A DNA stretch of 64,000 nucleotides. It comes from Trifolium pratense. Taxonomy: Eukaryota > Streptophyta > Magnoliopsida > Fabales > Fabaceae. Positions 1 through 12,561 of the stretch are shown one piece after another; position 1 is the stretch's first letter; each line of letters starts with the position of its first letter. Location of the stretch: assembly GCF_020283565.1 (NCBI RefSeq), contig NC_060064.1, positions 3,866,001 through 3,930,000 on the forward strand. The letters are read 5' to 3'. Under the pieces are notes generated by a model. The model was given only the letters and a program-made list of their open reading frames with translations. It searched no databases and was not told where the DNA came from. A program made the translations under genes and the position numbers.

Positions 1-601
1 ATTTTTAGTTTATGTCAAAAAAAAAAGTTTATGTGAATAAGCTAATTATGATATTTTCTAAAATTTATTTTTTTGTCAATATAAAAATTTATCTTCTTAT
101 TTTTCTACAGCTATCATTTTCTTCTCCACACTTATTTCTTAAAAAAACATTCCACTTATCATTTTTAAAATTTGTAATTGCTTATTTAATAGACGAGGCC
201 TAAAACGAGTTACCTTTCTTTAAAAAAATATGTCATGGAAAACAAAAATCTCTTTTTAAACAAAATTTTGTCCGAAGATATTTTTTATTTGGTGAAACCA
301 TTTTTTTTTAATAATTATTTGGTGAAACCTTGAAAAGATGTTGGGTACGAGTACACAAGACTATTAAATAAATGAAAAATACGATGTGTCAGCTTATGTC
401 ACAATATTGTATTTATATGGAATATATTTTTTATATAAATTATTATTCTTGTTATTTTTAAAAAATTATTTTGTTTTCTATGAGAAAAATAAAACTCATA
501 TTATAAATAGAAATGTGGTAGATAAAATCCGATTTCTTTTGTTTTTAAAATGATTTGAAAAAAAAATTGGAACCCAAAACTATTGTTTTAGTACAAAAAA
601 G
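1..601. other. AT-rich intergenic DNA, no gene seen
   Basis: The stretch is strongly AT-rich with many A and T runs. The only open frame of note is a short low-complexity one near the start, rich in Phe, Leu and Ile, which does not look coding. I see no RNA gene or recognisable element here. Confidence 0.6.
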
Positions 602-674
602 TGGAGATGCGGGGTATCGATCCCCGTACCTCTCGCATGCTAAGCGAGCGCTCTACCATCTGAGCTACATCCCC
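602..674 (-). tRNA. tRNA-Ala (anticodon AGC)
   Basis: The reverse complement folds into a complete 73-nt tRNA. The acceptor stem GGGGATG/CATCTCC contains the G3:U70 wobble pair that identifies alanine tRNAs. The D-arm has AGCTCAGATGGTAGAGC. The anticodon stem CTCGC/GCGAG closes a TTAGCAT loop with anticodon AGC. The T-loop is TTCGAT-like (GATCGATACC context), and the discriminator base is A. The A box and B box (internal RNA polymerase III promoter) are therefore intact. There is no intron and no encoded CCA. A T-run on the downstream (lower-coordinate) side could end transcription. This looks like a functional nuclear gene. Confidence 0.95.
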
Positions 675-1434
675 ATGCTTTTTGTTTTAAATTATTAGCT
701 ATTTTAAAGAATAGAAAATGCGTTAACAATTATATAAAAGATATATTAAACAAATCACTTATATTTAATCAACTTAATCTGAATTATATCTATAAGCTAA
801 GAGATTATTTGTACCAGAAAAGACAAGTGATTGGATCATCTCCTTCACTCTCCTTTCCAAAATCAATATGCTAGAAGATAATATGGATGTGAATCATATG
901 CAACTCTTTCTCTCTCCTGCATCTTCTTCTGTGCACTTTTATGTTTACCTCTCTCATCATTTTCTTCTCTTGATTTTTTTTTTTTTTTTATTTATCTCCT
1001 CACACTCAAAATAACAACAACAATGCTGCCCCACCGGAGGTGATTCAATTCCAGATAATATCTCTTATTATGATAGTAATTTGTTTACTTACAAGTATGA
1101 AAAGCATAGCTCCCATAATTTGTTTACTTACAAGTAAAAAAACATTACCTCCCAAAGTTGTTGGTACTTTGTAATTCGAGGGCACCACCTATTCTTGGTT
1201 AACCTTTAAATTATGGACAAATTAAGGAGGACAACTCAAAAGATGAAAAATATTGTGTGGACAATTCCTACAAACACAAACCAATATTAGGTTAGTTTGC
1301 TTCATTTTTACACAAATTAATTTTCCATCATTATACAATTAGGTACAAGTTTTCCCTAGTCCATATCATGTGTAAAGAATAGAAAATGCTTACATATCAT
1401 GTGTTACTCCATAATATCACGTGCTACTCCATAA

Positions 1435-1551
1435 ATGTTTGGTATTATGGCAGATTTATCGGAATCACAGTATTTTATCATAATTCTGTAAAAGTCACAT
1501 TTTTTTTACAAGATTTTAGTGATTCACCGTATATTCGATAAAGGACCAAAC
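1435..1551. mobile_element. Possible short MITE with ATGTTTGGTAT-type ends
   Basis: The segment starts ATGTTTGGTATTATGG and ends with GGACCAAAC, an imperfect inversion of the start. It resembles a similar 121-bp segment in intron 1 of the beta-xylosidase gene (6028-6148). Both have a GGAATCAC or AGAATCAC stretch shortly after the left end. It encodes nothing. No clean target duplication was identified, so the superfamily is left open. Confidence 0.35.
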
Positions 1552-3009
1552 TTATGTATAGTTTCATATACACAGTTCTTACTGTACTAGATACATGGAG
1601 ATGGTTATCTTTATATAAAAATAGTTTTCTTTTATTTTTTAAATTAAAAAAAAAATATAAAAAACTACCTTTTTATGAGAGGAACAAGAAAAACTGCACC
1701 TAAAAAAAATGCATATAAGTTTTGTCCTTCGATAAATTCACCGTAATATCAAAGATATATTTTATTATACATTTTTATGGACAAGTATTGCAAAAGGAAT
1801 ATTGTGGAGCATACATGCTTCCGATCGAACTTTGCCAAGCCACATGTTATCCCATCATCTGATGATGGCTTATGAAGTTTCTTTCATTTTAGTATATCAG
1901 GATTGGTCAATCATAGGCCAAAAGACAACGTTAAAATAAAAAAGTAAGATAGCCCGACATTCATTCAATTAAATTATTGAATTATTTCAATTGAAATGTT
2001 AACGTGAAGCAAAAATTTGGTGTTAATGAATAAAATTACATGTGTGAAGGGAAGTTGCTATAATGGTATTGTCTTTAGATTACATCCTTGAAAACAATGC
2101 ATTTTATGTTCAGATGCAAGATGAGTGTGGATGAAATGTTTTAAGAGTAGAGAATAATGTATCCGACTCTTTTCCATTAGAGGAGTACATATAGTACCCA
2201 ATACTAGGTCAAAATTATTGATGAATGTATGAACGTCATTAATAGTTATCGAAAAACGGCCGAGGAGTCATGATTGACAAATAATTGTCAATCATTCCAA
2301 TATCGACCGTTACAATATGACTAAATTCTTTGAGCCGTGTTCAACAGTCGGTAAGGAGGATTTCCCCGGTTGCTGGGCTGAAAGCCTAATCTAGAAGAGA
2401 GACACCATAAGTTGTACATACTATTAGTACTAGTAGTAATTTGAAAAGTGAAACCTTCTTTCATAACAAAAAATAGAGATTCTAGTGCTTCCATAACAAA
2501 ATTCCTCAAGTGGGCAAAGAAAGCAGACAAAACTTGTGCAAACTGCAAGACATTATGGGCGCTTTCCCAAGAAAACGTAACAAAGCATTTCTTTCATTAA
2601 TGTTGTTTTGTCAGAAGCTGACCACACACTCACACACAAGTGGATTTTCATAAGTACTTTAACTTAATTTCTTCCCTTTATCATCTAGTATATCCGGCCA
2701 TGGCCATGATCACAACTCGTGCAGACCATAATGTTTGTTAATTGTTGCTAAAATAATAGTAGTACAATTCATTTCATTTATTGGGAACTTAGATAGCACT
2801 ATCCAATTGGACAAATAGAAAACAATAAAAATGATGACTGATAATCAACAATCTTAAGGGTTCGGTCAACTAATGATAGTATTGAAACATGTTAATTGAC
2901 CCAAAAATAATTGGACTTTACCCATCCAAAGGAGATTCTTTTTCGTTGCCATGCCACGGTTGCCACCGAAAGGTGATAGCCATTCCTAACGGAGAAACTC
3001 ACTATTTTT

Positions 3010-3164
3010 TACTCCCTCTAATTTTTAATATAAAAAAAAATTTCACTTTTTAGATACTACATTGAAATATTAATGTATCTAGTCTATGATATAGTCTAGA
3101 TACATCAATGTTTCAATATATCTAAAAAATAAATTTTTTCTTATATTAAGAACCGGAGGAAGTA
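3010..3164. mobile_element. Stowaway-type MITE (Tc1/mariner), 155 bp
   Basis: The ends are TACTCCCTC on the left and GGAGGAAGTA on the right, the typical Stowaway terminal inverted repeat with a TA target. The whole segment is close to a hairpin: the left arm from 3010 (AATATAAAA, TTTTTAGATA, TGAAATATTAATGTATCTAG) is mirrored by the right arm (CTAGATACATCAATGTTTCA, TATCTAAAAAA, TTATATTAAG). It is non-coding and non-autonomous. Confidence 0.75.
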
Positions 3165-3377
3165 CTAAATAATTCATCTAGGAGAGTATAATTTTTTTCA
3201 ATAATATGTGATATTAATCATTTGATTTCTCAAACTCATCGCCATAGAAAATATTAATTTTTTAAACTAGAGAGATACAATAGGATACGTTTTAGAATTA
3301 ATTAGTTTTTCATCTATAAACTTTCAACGCTATCAAACATTAACTATGAAGTAGCTTTTCAACTATCAACTAACTTA

Positions 3378-3516
3378 TACTCTATCTGTAATACTTTAAA
3401 AGCAAAAACATATTTTTTAGATTCATTGTATATTTAATGTATCTAGTCCAGATATATTAAATATACAATAAACCTAGAAAATATAATTTTACTTATAAAA
3501 TATTACCGAGGAAGTA
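3378..3516. mobile_element. Degenerate Stowaway-like MITE, about 139 bp
   Basis: The left end TACTCTATCTGTAATACTTT is mirrored by the right end, whose reverse complement begins TACTTCCTCGGTAATATTTT. The middle is an inverted repeat (TGTATATTTAATGTATCTAG against CCAGATATATTAAATATACA). It is about 200 bp from the Stowaway copy at 3010-3164 and more diverged. It is non-coding. Confidence 0.6.
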
Positions 3517-4797
3517 AGTTATAAGCTAACTTATAACTTAATTTTAACAAACAAACTTTAGTATTTTAATTTATAAAAGGAAGAAGGAATATAAAATAAA
3601 ATTGATTAGTGTTAATGCCTATATTCCAGTTTTATTAAAGTAGCAAGAAAGTATTAACCAACCTGATGTGAGATATATCTAGTCTAGTTCATGGTTTGAA
3701 TATTTGAACCTTGAAACCTCACTTCTAAGTGAAGCTACTCTCAACCAACAAGCACTTCTGTAGATATCTAAAATTAGATTAGATTAGATAGGGCATCTCT
3801 AAATTCTAATACTCAACCAATTCAATTAATGCTTTCTTGGCGAAATAGTAAATATATGGGTAGTTTAGGATTTACATACTAAATTTCCATTTACTCCATT
3901 TTTAATCAATGTAAAACTAACTAACTATAATTATCATTGCACTTGACTTGTGACATTTAATCAATTTTTAGTTTCTCTGTTTTTTTAGGTAACTCTTGTG
4001 AGTAACGTGTGTTATACTCAATCCATTTTATGGAAGTTCCCCACTAACAGCTTAAGGTTGAAAACTTGTTATCAAGCAACTGAATCTTTGTTTCTAGACC
4101 TAGCTTAACAACCACTCTTTTTAATAAGCAAAATAATTTTACTAGGAAATACAAAATTGAAAATAAGGAAGTGGTGCACAAGTTGTGGTATAGAATGTTT
4201 GCATTTGATACAAACCACAAAGCAGAGCAACTTAAAACAGACTTCACTCACACTCTTTTCATACATTTTCTTTTTTACGAGTTGAGTATCGAATCCAGAC
4301 CTTTAGTACACTACCCAAATTCTTCACTACTAAAACAAATCTAATGGCTTACACTCTTTCCATATATACATCTAATGTGCCGGATTATTTACATTTGAGA
4401 TAATCAGTTAAACAAACTACTAGTAGCATTTTTTTTCTCTCGGTGCCGGGTCTCAAATTGAGTACCTCGAGGTTGAAGAATAAATCTTCAACCAAGTGAC
4501 CTCTCGAGAAATAGGCAAACTTATTTTTCCAGTCGAACTTTTGGTCTTGAGATAACATTATATTAATAAATATAAAATAATTATACATGAATAAAAATTA
4601 AATAAATAATAAATATGGACAAAATATTGACACGTCGATACGCATATAATAATTTGAAAATAAATTAAATAATTAAATATAATTACATGTGTTAGTGTAG
4701 ACACTAACACGTGTCGGACACTACACATCTATGATGATAGGCATAAGTGGTACATAGCTACAAACTAATCTCACTTAATTTTTTTTCTTTTTCTAAG

Positions 4798-4862
4798 TAG
4801 TCTAATGGTTATAAATTCCATCCTTAAAATGGATAAATGAGATAATCGGAATTCGAACCTCG
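4798..4862 (+). repeat. Possible tRNA-derived SINE head (A box and B box)
   Basis: TAGTCTAATGG at 4798-4808 fits the consensus A box of RNA polymerase III promoters. ATTCGAACCTCG at about 4851-4862 resembles a B box. The spacing of roughly 45 bp is in the normal range for tRNA-like promoters. There is no full tRNA cloverleaf, so a SINE remnant is more likely than a tRNA gene. The 3' end and target duplications could not be defined. Confidence 0.35.
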
Positions 4863-5158
4863 ATCCTGCATATATAATACAATATCCACCGCATATTTAT
4901 TTGGTTGTTAATTCGTTAATTTATGTGCATTAACTGAGTGATCTATTTTTTACTATTTTTATTCACCAACTTTATTTAAATCTCACCTGCAGCCAAGCAA
5001 GTTGCTAGTACAATGTCATAATAAAACAGTTAAGATAAAGCAATAATAATAAAGAAAAACTCAATGATGAAAGTGGCTTACTATTTATCACCTCACTCAC
5101 ACCACACCTATTCTAATTCTAATTCTATTTTTTATTTTTCTTTAAAATTCTAATTTTC

Positions 5159-5168
5159 TATATAAATA
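5159..5168 (+). promoter_or_regulatory. TATA box of the beta-xylosidase gene
   Basis: TATATAAATA lies 65-75 bp before the start codon at 5233. That leaves a short 5' leader of about 40 bp if transcription starts about 30 bp downstream, in a pyrimidine-rich stretch. A run of TTCTAATTCTAATTC direct repeats lies just upstream. Confidence 0.6.
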
Positions 5169-5232
5169 ATGTTCCCTCCATTCCTCCACTTCTCAAGTCA
5201 GTTACATTCATTTTTCTTTTTCTTTCACCAAA

Positions 5233-8200
5233 ATGTCTTCCACATTCTCACTCTCACATCTCACTACCCTCTTCTTCATCCTCCTCCTCCACCGCACTTG
5301 TGACGCACGTGACACATTCGCGTGCGACGCAAAAGATATCACAACAAAGAACTTACCATTTTGCAATGTGAAACTGGCTATTCAAGAGAGAGTGAAGGAT
5401 CTTATTGGAAGATTAACTTTACAAGAAAAAGTTAATTTGCTAGTGAATAATGCTGCGGCGGTTCCGAGAGTCGGAATAAAGGGTTATGAGTGGTGGTCGG
5501 AGGCACTTCATGGTGTTTCAAATGTTGGTCCTGGAACTAGATTTGGTGGTGTGTTTCCTGGTGCTACTAGTTTTCCTCAAGTTATCACCACCGCTGCTTC
5601 TTTTAATGCTTCTTTGTGGGAGGCTATTGGACGGGTGAGATTTAAATTTAATTATACAACTAACTTGTACATACAAGTACATTTCTTAATTAAAAGAATT
5701 AGAGTGATTATGAATTTAATCAAAGTACCTTAGAAGATCAGTATTTATAAAGTGTGATTATGTTAATTAAATCTACAGTTCAAAAGGAAATTAAGACTAA
5801 CAATATATTAAAATGTGTATAATCCTTTTTCTCCACAATATTAAAGTCGAACTTGCCTTTTGCTTTGCTTTTTTTTTTTTTTGTCAAGATCTGTTTTTTC
5901 TTTTTGTTTTTACTGATATTCTGTCCAGTTGATACATAAGATAGTATGGTGCTTTAATTCTGTTTTTCCACATGGGCAGAGTAAGTCATCTGTATTACCA
6001 TAGACAAAAATGTTATTCACTTATCTTATGTTTGGTATCACGGTGATGCATCAGAATCACGATGACTTACCGTGATTTTACAGAAGCTACACTACACTAT
6101 GTATCTAGTGTGATTCAGATATATCCACCATAATACAATACCAAACATACTAATTAGGTATCACAAAGTTTCATATATTTGACCCCTAAGTAATAAAGTG
6201 TAATTCAAGTGTTACATTTGAAATACAGATACACATTGTCTTGTCATTAAGCAGTTGTTTGCTACTACTTGCTAGCAATAATAGTTAAGGCGTGTGCACA
6301 CTTGTGCTTGCACTAATGGATCATCTTACATTTTGCACGGGCAAGAACACCATTTATTTAACTATATATTTGGCTAATTATTTTGATCATGGGCTTAGGG
6401 TGGGAAGAATCTTATTCAAATTGAATGAATTAGGATTATTAGTTGTTATGTGTAATTCTAACTTTATAAAATCCTAATTCAAACAAGTTATTAGGAGTCT
6501 GACATCAGATATGAGATGGTCTAAACAACAAACATATATTTTTATGTAGACGCGATTTTCATCTTACAAATCGATATAAATATTAAGATGACTCTATAAA
6601 ATAATTCTTAAGGGGGGAAAGAACATGTAAAAGTGACTAAAAACTAAAGATATATAAAATCATATCCACATACACTAGGATGGCTTTTATTTATCCTTTG
6701 CTTTATGACAAATTAATCAGGTACAACAACTAGTGTTATGAACCCAATCATGATGAGTTAGGATCTTTCACCCATCTTTCTTAAGATTTTGTTCTACTCA
6801 CTTATTGGTTCAACTCTCAACTTGCCCATCACTTTATGTAGGACCCTTCATTGTCCCACACTTTCCTAAGTAACTTGCACATCTTGCCAGTAACAAGTAA
6901 AAAAAACATTTACGGAGTTTGCAAAATATTTGGATTTTAAGAAAAAACAATGTGGTTTGGTAATGCATTGCACAGGTTGTCTCGGATGAAGCAAGGGCAA
7001 TGTACAATGGAGGAGCAGCTGGATTAACTTATTGGAGTCCAAATGTGAATATTTTTAGAGACCCTAGGTGGGGTCGTGGACAGGAAACACCCGGTGAAGA
7101 TCCTGTATTAGCCGGTAGTTATGCTGCAAGCTATGTTAAAGGGTTACAGGGAACAGACGGTAACCGGTTGAAAGTGGCTGCTTGTTGTAAACACTTCACA
7201 GCTTATGATATTGATAATTGGAATGGTGTTGATCGCTTTCACTTTAATGCACAGGTGCGTTCTGTTCAATTTTAATTTTTGGTCAATAGTGGTTGAAAAA
7301 TGAATCCTCTTGATGTAATTTTACGATATTTTCCGTTGGGTTGGTCCATTGGGACGGAACAAAACTCAGACTTTAAATGAGCTTCTCTCGATAAATGTAC
7401 AATGAAATTAATATCTTCAAATTAGTCGGTTCTTAGACTGAATGTTGATTAGTAATATAAAATCTTTCCATAATGTTATTTTAATAGACTAGTGCTGAGG
7501 CACCTCCTAATTATCTTAAGCTAATGCACGTGACTTTGATTATAGGACTGTATCGGTCATTTACTGAACATTTGAAATTGAATTCAATTGTTATTATAGC
7601 AAAAATGAGAATCTCCTGAATTGAAAAATGTTTGAGCTTATAGTACTTTTTTTGGCATAGGTCAAGTTGATTTGTAGTATTTGTGGGTCCTGGTTCTTTG
7701 TATCCTTTATCTTATCTGTTTGTTTTTGGATAATGGATACTCAATTAAATATATAGAGGATAAGGAAAAACTAGATATGACTCAGCTGAGTGGACTGTGA
7801 TGAGGTAATATTGTTTTTCCTTTCCTGCTTTTGCTTGGAGCTTAATCAAAGTTATCATCTGTACCAAAAAACAGTTGTGTTAATTCAACAACAAAAGTTA
7901 ACTTTTGGGACATTAATCTAAATGGTTAACTTAATTCAATTCAAAAAAGTGTTTTAGTACTTTTAAATGTTAATTGATGATTTATACGAATTATGAGTTA
8001 AAATTAAATCCGTACATAATTAACCATAATTTTTAGGTGTTCAAATTTACGAATAGTTAAACACCGAAGAGTTGTGGTTAACTACGTCAAAATTCTATAG
8101 GTTAATGAAGTTTTTGTCAGTGGTCGATAAGTTTGACACTGATACATCAATTGATTAATTTACCATTTATTTAAACTGTGTTAATCACTTAAAAAGTTTG

Positions 8201-11035
8201 TTACGAAAGTTGTCTAATTTGATTCTACAAAAATCACTTCTTAAAAGAAAGAGCTTAAATGAAACTTGATATGCACAGGGCAGTGTAATGAATTCATAAG
8301 ACTAAATTATTGTACTCCCATCAAGTTGAGGATAGTTTGGTAAGAAAAATTATGAGGTTACTCAAATGTGCATGTCCTACACATGTGGGAATTTTAACGT
8401 CTGAATATACAAACCAACCACGGTATTTCCATATTACATGCAATGCCCTACCAACTGAACTATGTTGTGAGTGGGCGACTGGGTTATTAACTACTGAATT
8501 AAAAAGGCTTTACTAACATGAGTTATTTTGTTGCAACATCTTCATGAGGATTTATCATATTATGCCATATATGGAATAATGGATGCCAGTTCTTGACAAT
8601 TTTGGACATCCCTTTTGAACATGTGGAAAAGTATAATCTAACTAAAAAAGCTTAATGCGCAGGTGAGTAAGCAAGACATAGAGGACACATTCGATGTGCC
8701 ATTTAGAATGTGTGTGAAGGAAGGAAAAGTAGCTAGTGTCATGTGTTCTTACAATCAAGTTAATGGTGTCCCTACTTGTGCTGACCCCAACCTCCTAAAG
8801 AAAACAGTTCGTGGACAATGGGGTCTTGATGGGTATGCTCAAAATTATACAAATATTATTTCAACATTGGACAATATAATTGCCTTATTTCATTCTCAAG
8901 CAAAAATAATTTAATTTTTTGCTTTGATGGGGTTAATTAATGTAGGTACATTGTATCTGATTGTGACTCTGTTGGAGTGTTTTACAATAGCCAACATTAT
9001 ACATCAACGCCAGAAGAAGCTGCTGCTGATGCCATCAAAGCAGGTCAGTAACTTACTGTCTTACTCTAAATATAAGGTAATTACCCAAAGGTAGACGGAC
9101 AACAAGCTGCGCCGCCTGCGCCGCTAAACTTTTCTGTATTACATAAATCATATTGATTGTTTGGTGCCAAATTTACAGTATAAGTTTACTGAATTTATTT
9201 TTTTTACTATAAATTTGTATAAATTGGAAGATTATGACGAGTATTTCTCTCCGGTACTTTCTCTCATGTTCCTCATGTGCCATAATCTTGACTATTCATT
9301 TAATTTTTTGTTCTATTTTTTTTTAAATGATGTTACAGGTCTGGATTTAGATTGTGGGCCATTCCTAGGCTTGCACACACAGGATGCTGTGAAAAAGGGT
9401 TTGTTAAAAGAAACAAATGTGAATGGTGCCTTGGTGAATACACTTACTGTGCAAATGAGATTAGGGATGTTTGATGGAGAGCCATCAGCTCAAGCTTATG
9501 GCAGGTTAGGCCCAAAAGATGTATGTAAACCAGCTCACCAAGAGCTTGCACTTGATGCAGCTAGACAAGGAATAGTGCTCCTAAAAAACAATGGTCCTAC
9601 TTTGCCTCTCTCCCCACAACGACACCGAACCGTGGCTGTCATTGGGCCCAATTCCAATGTCACGGTTACCATGATCGGAAACTATGCCGGTAAGCCTATA
9701 TTCTTTCAGGCCCAAGTTCAAATCGAGTTTATTAGTAGCAGAAATAGAATTCGTACTTCAGAGTTTACAACATTCACACACATTGTGTACCAATCACTTG
9801 CGTCAGTCGCTAGTTGTTCAAATCGATTACATGCTTTATCTTTTTACTTTTTATTAATTATTCTCTATAATAATACATGTTTGATAGGTATTGCATGTGG
9901 ATATACTAGTCCCTTACAAGGAATAGGAAGATATGCTAGGACAATTCATCAACTGGGTTGTGCAAATGTAGCTTGTAGCGATGATAAACAATTTGGGCCT
10001 GCCTTAGATGCAGCTCGTCAAGCAGATGCAACTGTTCTAGTGATAGGCTTAGATCAGTCTATTGAAGCTGAAACTGTTGATAGGACTGGCTTGCTTTTGC
10101 CTGGACATCAACAAGATCTTGTTTCAAAGGTTGCAGCAGCATCAAAAGGACCAACTATTTTGGTCTTGATGTCTGGTGGGCCTGTCGACATTACTTTCGC
10201 AAAGAATGATCCTCGTATTGCTGGCATCTTGTGGGCCGGTTATCCTGGCCAAGCTGGTGGTGCCGCCATTGCTGATATTTTATTTGGAACCGCTAATCCA
10301 GGTTTGTCAAAAATTTCTCAAGTGAAATTGATTTAATTTCTTAACTTTTATGATGCATAATTTGATTGGATGTGTGCGTAAAAATTTATATGGCCAATGA
10401 CTAGAAATTTATCTCAATTTTTTCTATCAGGAGGCAAGCTACCTGTGACATGGTACCCACAAGAGTACCTAAAAAACTTGGCCATGACAAATATGGCAAT
10501 GAGACCAAGCACAGTAGGGTACCCAGGAAGAACATATAGATTCTACAAGGGACCGGTTGTATATCCATTTGGACATGGATTAACATACACACATTTTGTT
10601 CACACATTAGCTAGTGCACCTACATTAGTCTCAGTTCCGGTACACGGTCACCGACACGGTAATAACACAAACATTTCAAACAAAGCAATTAGAGTGACAC
10701 ATGCAAGATGTGGCAAACTTTCTATAACTCTTCATGTTGATGTTAAAAATGTTGGTTCTAGAGATGGTACTCACACATTGTTAGTGTTCGCTGCACCACC
10801 TAATGGTGGTGCCAATTGGGTACCACAAAAACAGCTTGTGACTTTTGAAAAAGTTCATGTTCCTGCCAAAAGTAAGCAAAGGGTGAAAGTTAATATTCAT
10901 GTTTGCAAATTGCTTAGTGTTGTTGATAGGTCTGGGATTAGGAGAATTCCAATGGGGGTACATAGTCTTCATATTGGTGATGTTAAACATTCTGTTTCAC
11001 TTCAAGCAGAAACACTTGGGATTATCAAGTCTTGA
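5233..11035 (+). CDS. BXL1: Beta-D-xylosidase/alpha-L-arabinofuranosidase, GH3, BXL1-like
   Basis: Seven exons: 5233-5634, 6976-7254, 8663-8832, 8946-9043, 9339-9689, 9898 corrected to 9888-10301, and 10431-11035. All junctions are GT-AG with intron phases 0, 0, 2, 1, 1, 1, giving 772 residues, the normal length for plant BXL enzymes. An N-terminal signal peptide (about residues 1-25, Leu/Phe-rich, ending CDA) directs it to the cell wall. The GH3 N-domain includes [22 protein letters not shown], the substrate-binding Lys206-His207 of CCKHFTAYD, and the likely nucleophile Asp289 in VSDCDS. The GH3 C-domain follows ([17 protein letters not shown]), then a fibronectin-III-like tail (about residues 690-760). 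The family trims xylan and arabinan side chains in walls. No break is seen. Placement as BXL1-like rests on remembered similarity, so the exact paralogue is uncertain. Confidence 0.95.
6028..6148. mobile_element. Small MITE in intron 1 of the beta-xylosidase gene
   Basis: The 121-bp segment begins ATGTTTGGTATCACGG and ends with a run whose reverse complement begins ATGTTTGGTATTGTATTATGG, so it has terminal inverted repeats of roughly 15-20 bp. It is related to the segment at about 1435-1551. It lies well inside intron 1 and touches no splice site. Superfamily not assigned. Confidence 0.5.
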
Positions 11036-12219
11036 AAAAAAATTAATTTAGGCTTATCTAAGTTTTCCTAATTTCACTAAAGTTGATTCATAGCTTTTGT
11101 GCAATTTCAAAGAAAAATTTGTTGGTATAGTATATATTGGTGCAAGTCTTGAAGAGAAGACATGTTAGGTTGATTCATCTATTAATGTCAAATAATTTGA
11201 TAAGATTGTTTGTAATTTTTGGGAGAGAGGAAATTAAGGAAATGTATTGCTCTCTCATTTGTTTTTTCTTTCTTTTTTTTGGATTATCAATATTGAATAC
11301 TATGATAGGGTTGACATTGTAATTGTAAGTTGCAAGTCCTCCATTCTATCATTTTTATAAGATGGTAATAATTGGGCTCATTATCTTGTATTCCAAAGTT
11401 TTTGTTGCTTAAATAAGTTTTTATTTTAATCCTTAATTTTTAGTTTTAATTTTATCCCATGACTTCATTTTATAACAAATAATCCCACTTGTTTAAACTT
11501 TAAACTAATGATCCAAACTAAGTTGACACCAAAAACAAAGAATGCAGGCTCGTGCACCATGATATCCATTCAAGGTGGACGGTGTGTCGGTGTTCCATAC
11601 CGGAGAACTTTAAAAATAAATTGACAAACCAAAAATTTAATATAATTTTTTTAAATATTTAAATTTTTTGGTCGATAAAGAGTTTCAAAAGAATTTTTTT
11701 TGTTGATGTTCATATATTTTGTAACGTCATCTCACTTAACTCTACTTTTTTGATATGAAATGAAACGTTTTTTTTTTGTAAGATATGACATGAAACGTTG
11801 AATCATTCTTATCAATTGTTAGTGTAAAATTAATTTATACGGAAGGTGCGTCCTTAAACTCTAATTCTTTTCTTTTTATAGAACAATGCCCGTTATTCCT
11901 TCTTTTATAGAACAAACCCATTATTCCTTCTTTTTTTGACAAAAGGCCCATTAATCCTTAATGACAAAAAGAAAACACAATTTAACTTATAATTGTTAAC
12001 AATTAACGATTAAAAACGCAAACAACACATAAACTTAAACAACAAAAACAGTTGCAGTTCACTGAACTCATCTGCCGGGAAAACAACGCGGGACTCCGTC
12101 GGCGTCCGCCAACCGCCACTAAAAGGTTCTCCTTTATTCTTTCTTATAATAAAAACTAAATTGATCTTTAATCAATAATTTTTATTCAATTGCAGAAGAT
12201 AAAAAAGCATTGTTTAATA
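11036..12219. other. 3' flank of the xylosidase gene and leader of the next gene
   Basis: From 11036 to about 11340 the sequence is T-rich and probably the 3' untranslated region. The rest is AT-rich with short direct repeats (ATGAAACGTT near 11760 and 11800, CATTATTCCTTCTTT-like near 11890-11960). Around 12055-12126 there is a GC-richer patch, and around 12185-12195 a typical acceptor (TTCAATTGCAG). Together they look like a 5' leader exon and intron of the truncated gene starting at 12220. Confidence 0.45.
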
Positions 12220-12342
12220 ATGAGTATGTTGGGGGAAGCAAGAGAAGGAGTGATTCCATTGATGAAAGTTGTTAGGTTTAAAGGAATGTCTATTTTGGAG
12301 CAATTACATTTAGAAGAATGTTTACTTTCACCAATGTGTTAA
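12220..12342 (+). pseudogene. 5' remnant of a lipoate/biotin-protein-ligase-like gene
   Basis: An ATG follows a plausible splice acceptor (CAG at 12192-12194). It opens 40 codons containing IPLMKVVRFKGMSILEQLHL, which I recognise as the N-terminal signature of the plant biotin/lipoate A/B protein ligase family (attaches lipoyl groups to 2-oxoacid dehydrogenase subunits). Similarity stops at about 12328-12331, exactly where the tandem array begins, and the frame ends a few codons later. The catalytic domain is absent from the window, so the gene is truncated. The family call rests on about 25 residues and is from memory. Confidence 0.5.
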
Positions 12343-12561
12343 GACAATTCACTAATCAAAATAACCAACAATCCAAGCTATATATAAAGTGAAAATGACT
12401 ACAACACTTTTATAAATAAGATTACCAAGACATATTTTTATAAATAAGATTAGAATGTGATACACGTCGGAATTTCTGAGATTATTATTACAACAAAATT
12501 AGAGAGAAATAATTTATCACATAAACACTATTTAAAATTATTTGATTGTTAATTACATGTA

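Larger units (their letters stand above)
675..5158. other. Intergenic region with small MITE and SINE-like insertions
   Basis: This is about 4.5 kb of AT-rich DNA between the tRNA gene and the beta-xylosidase promoter. Apart from the small elements listed separately (about 1435-1551, 3010-3164, 3378-3516, 4798-4862), I find no convincing gene. The open frames near 2321-2548, 4044-4247 and 4385-4588 on the minus strand have no recognisable domain, no splice context and biased composition. I regard them as chance or as very decayed repeats. Confidence 0.5.

Noticed and set aside
2321..2548. 75-codon minus-strand frame
   Set aside because: No domain, promoter or splice context that I can recognise.
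4044..4588. Two 67-codon minus-strand frames
   Set aside because: Low-complexity composition and overlap with repeat-like sequence; no family signature.
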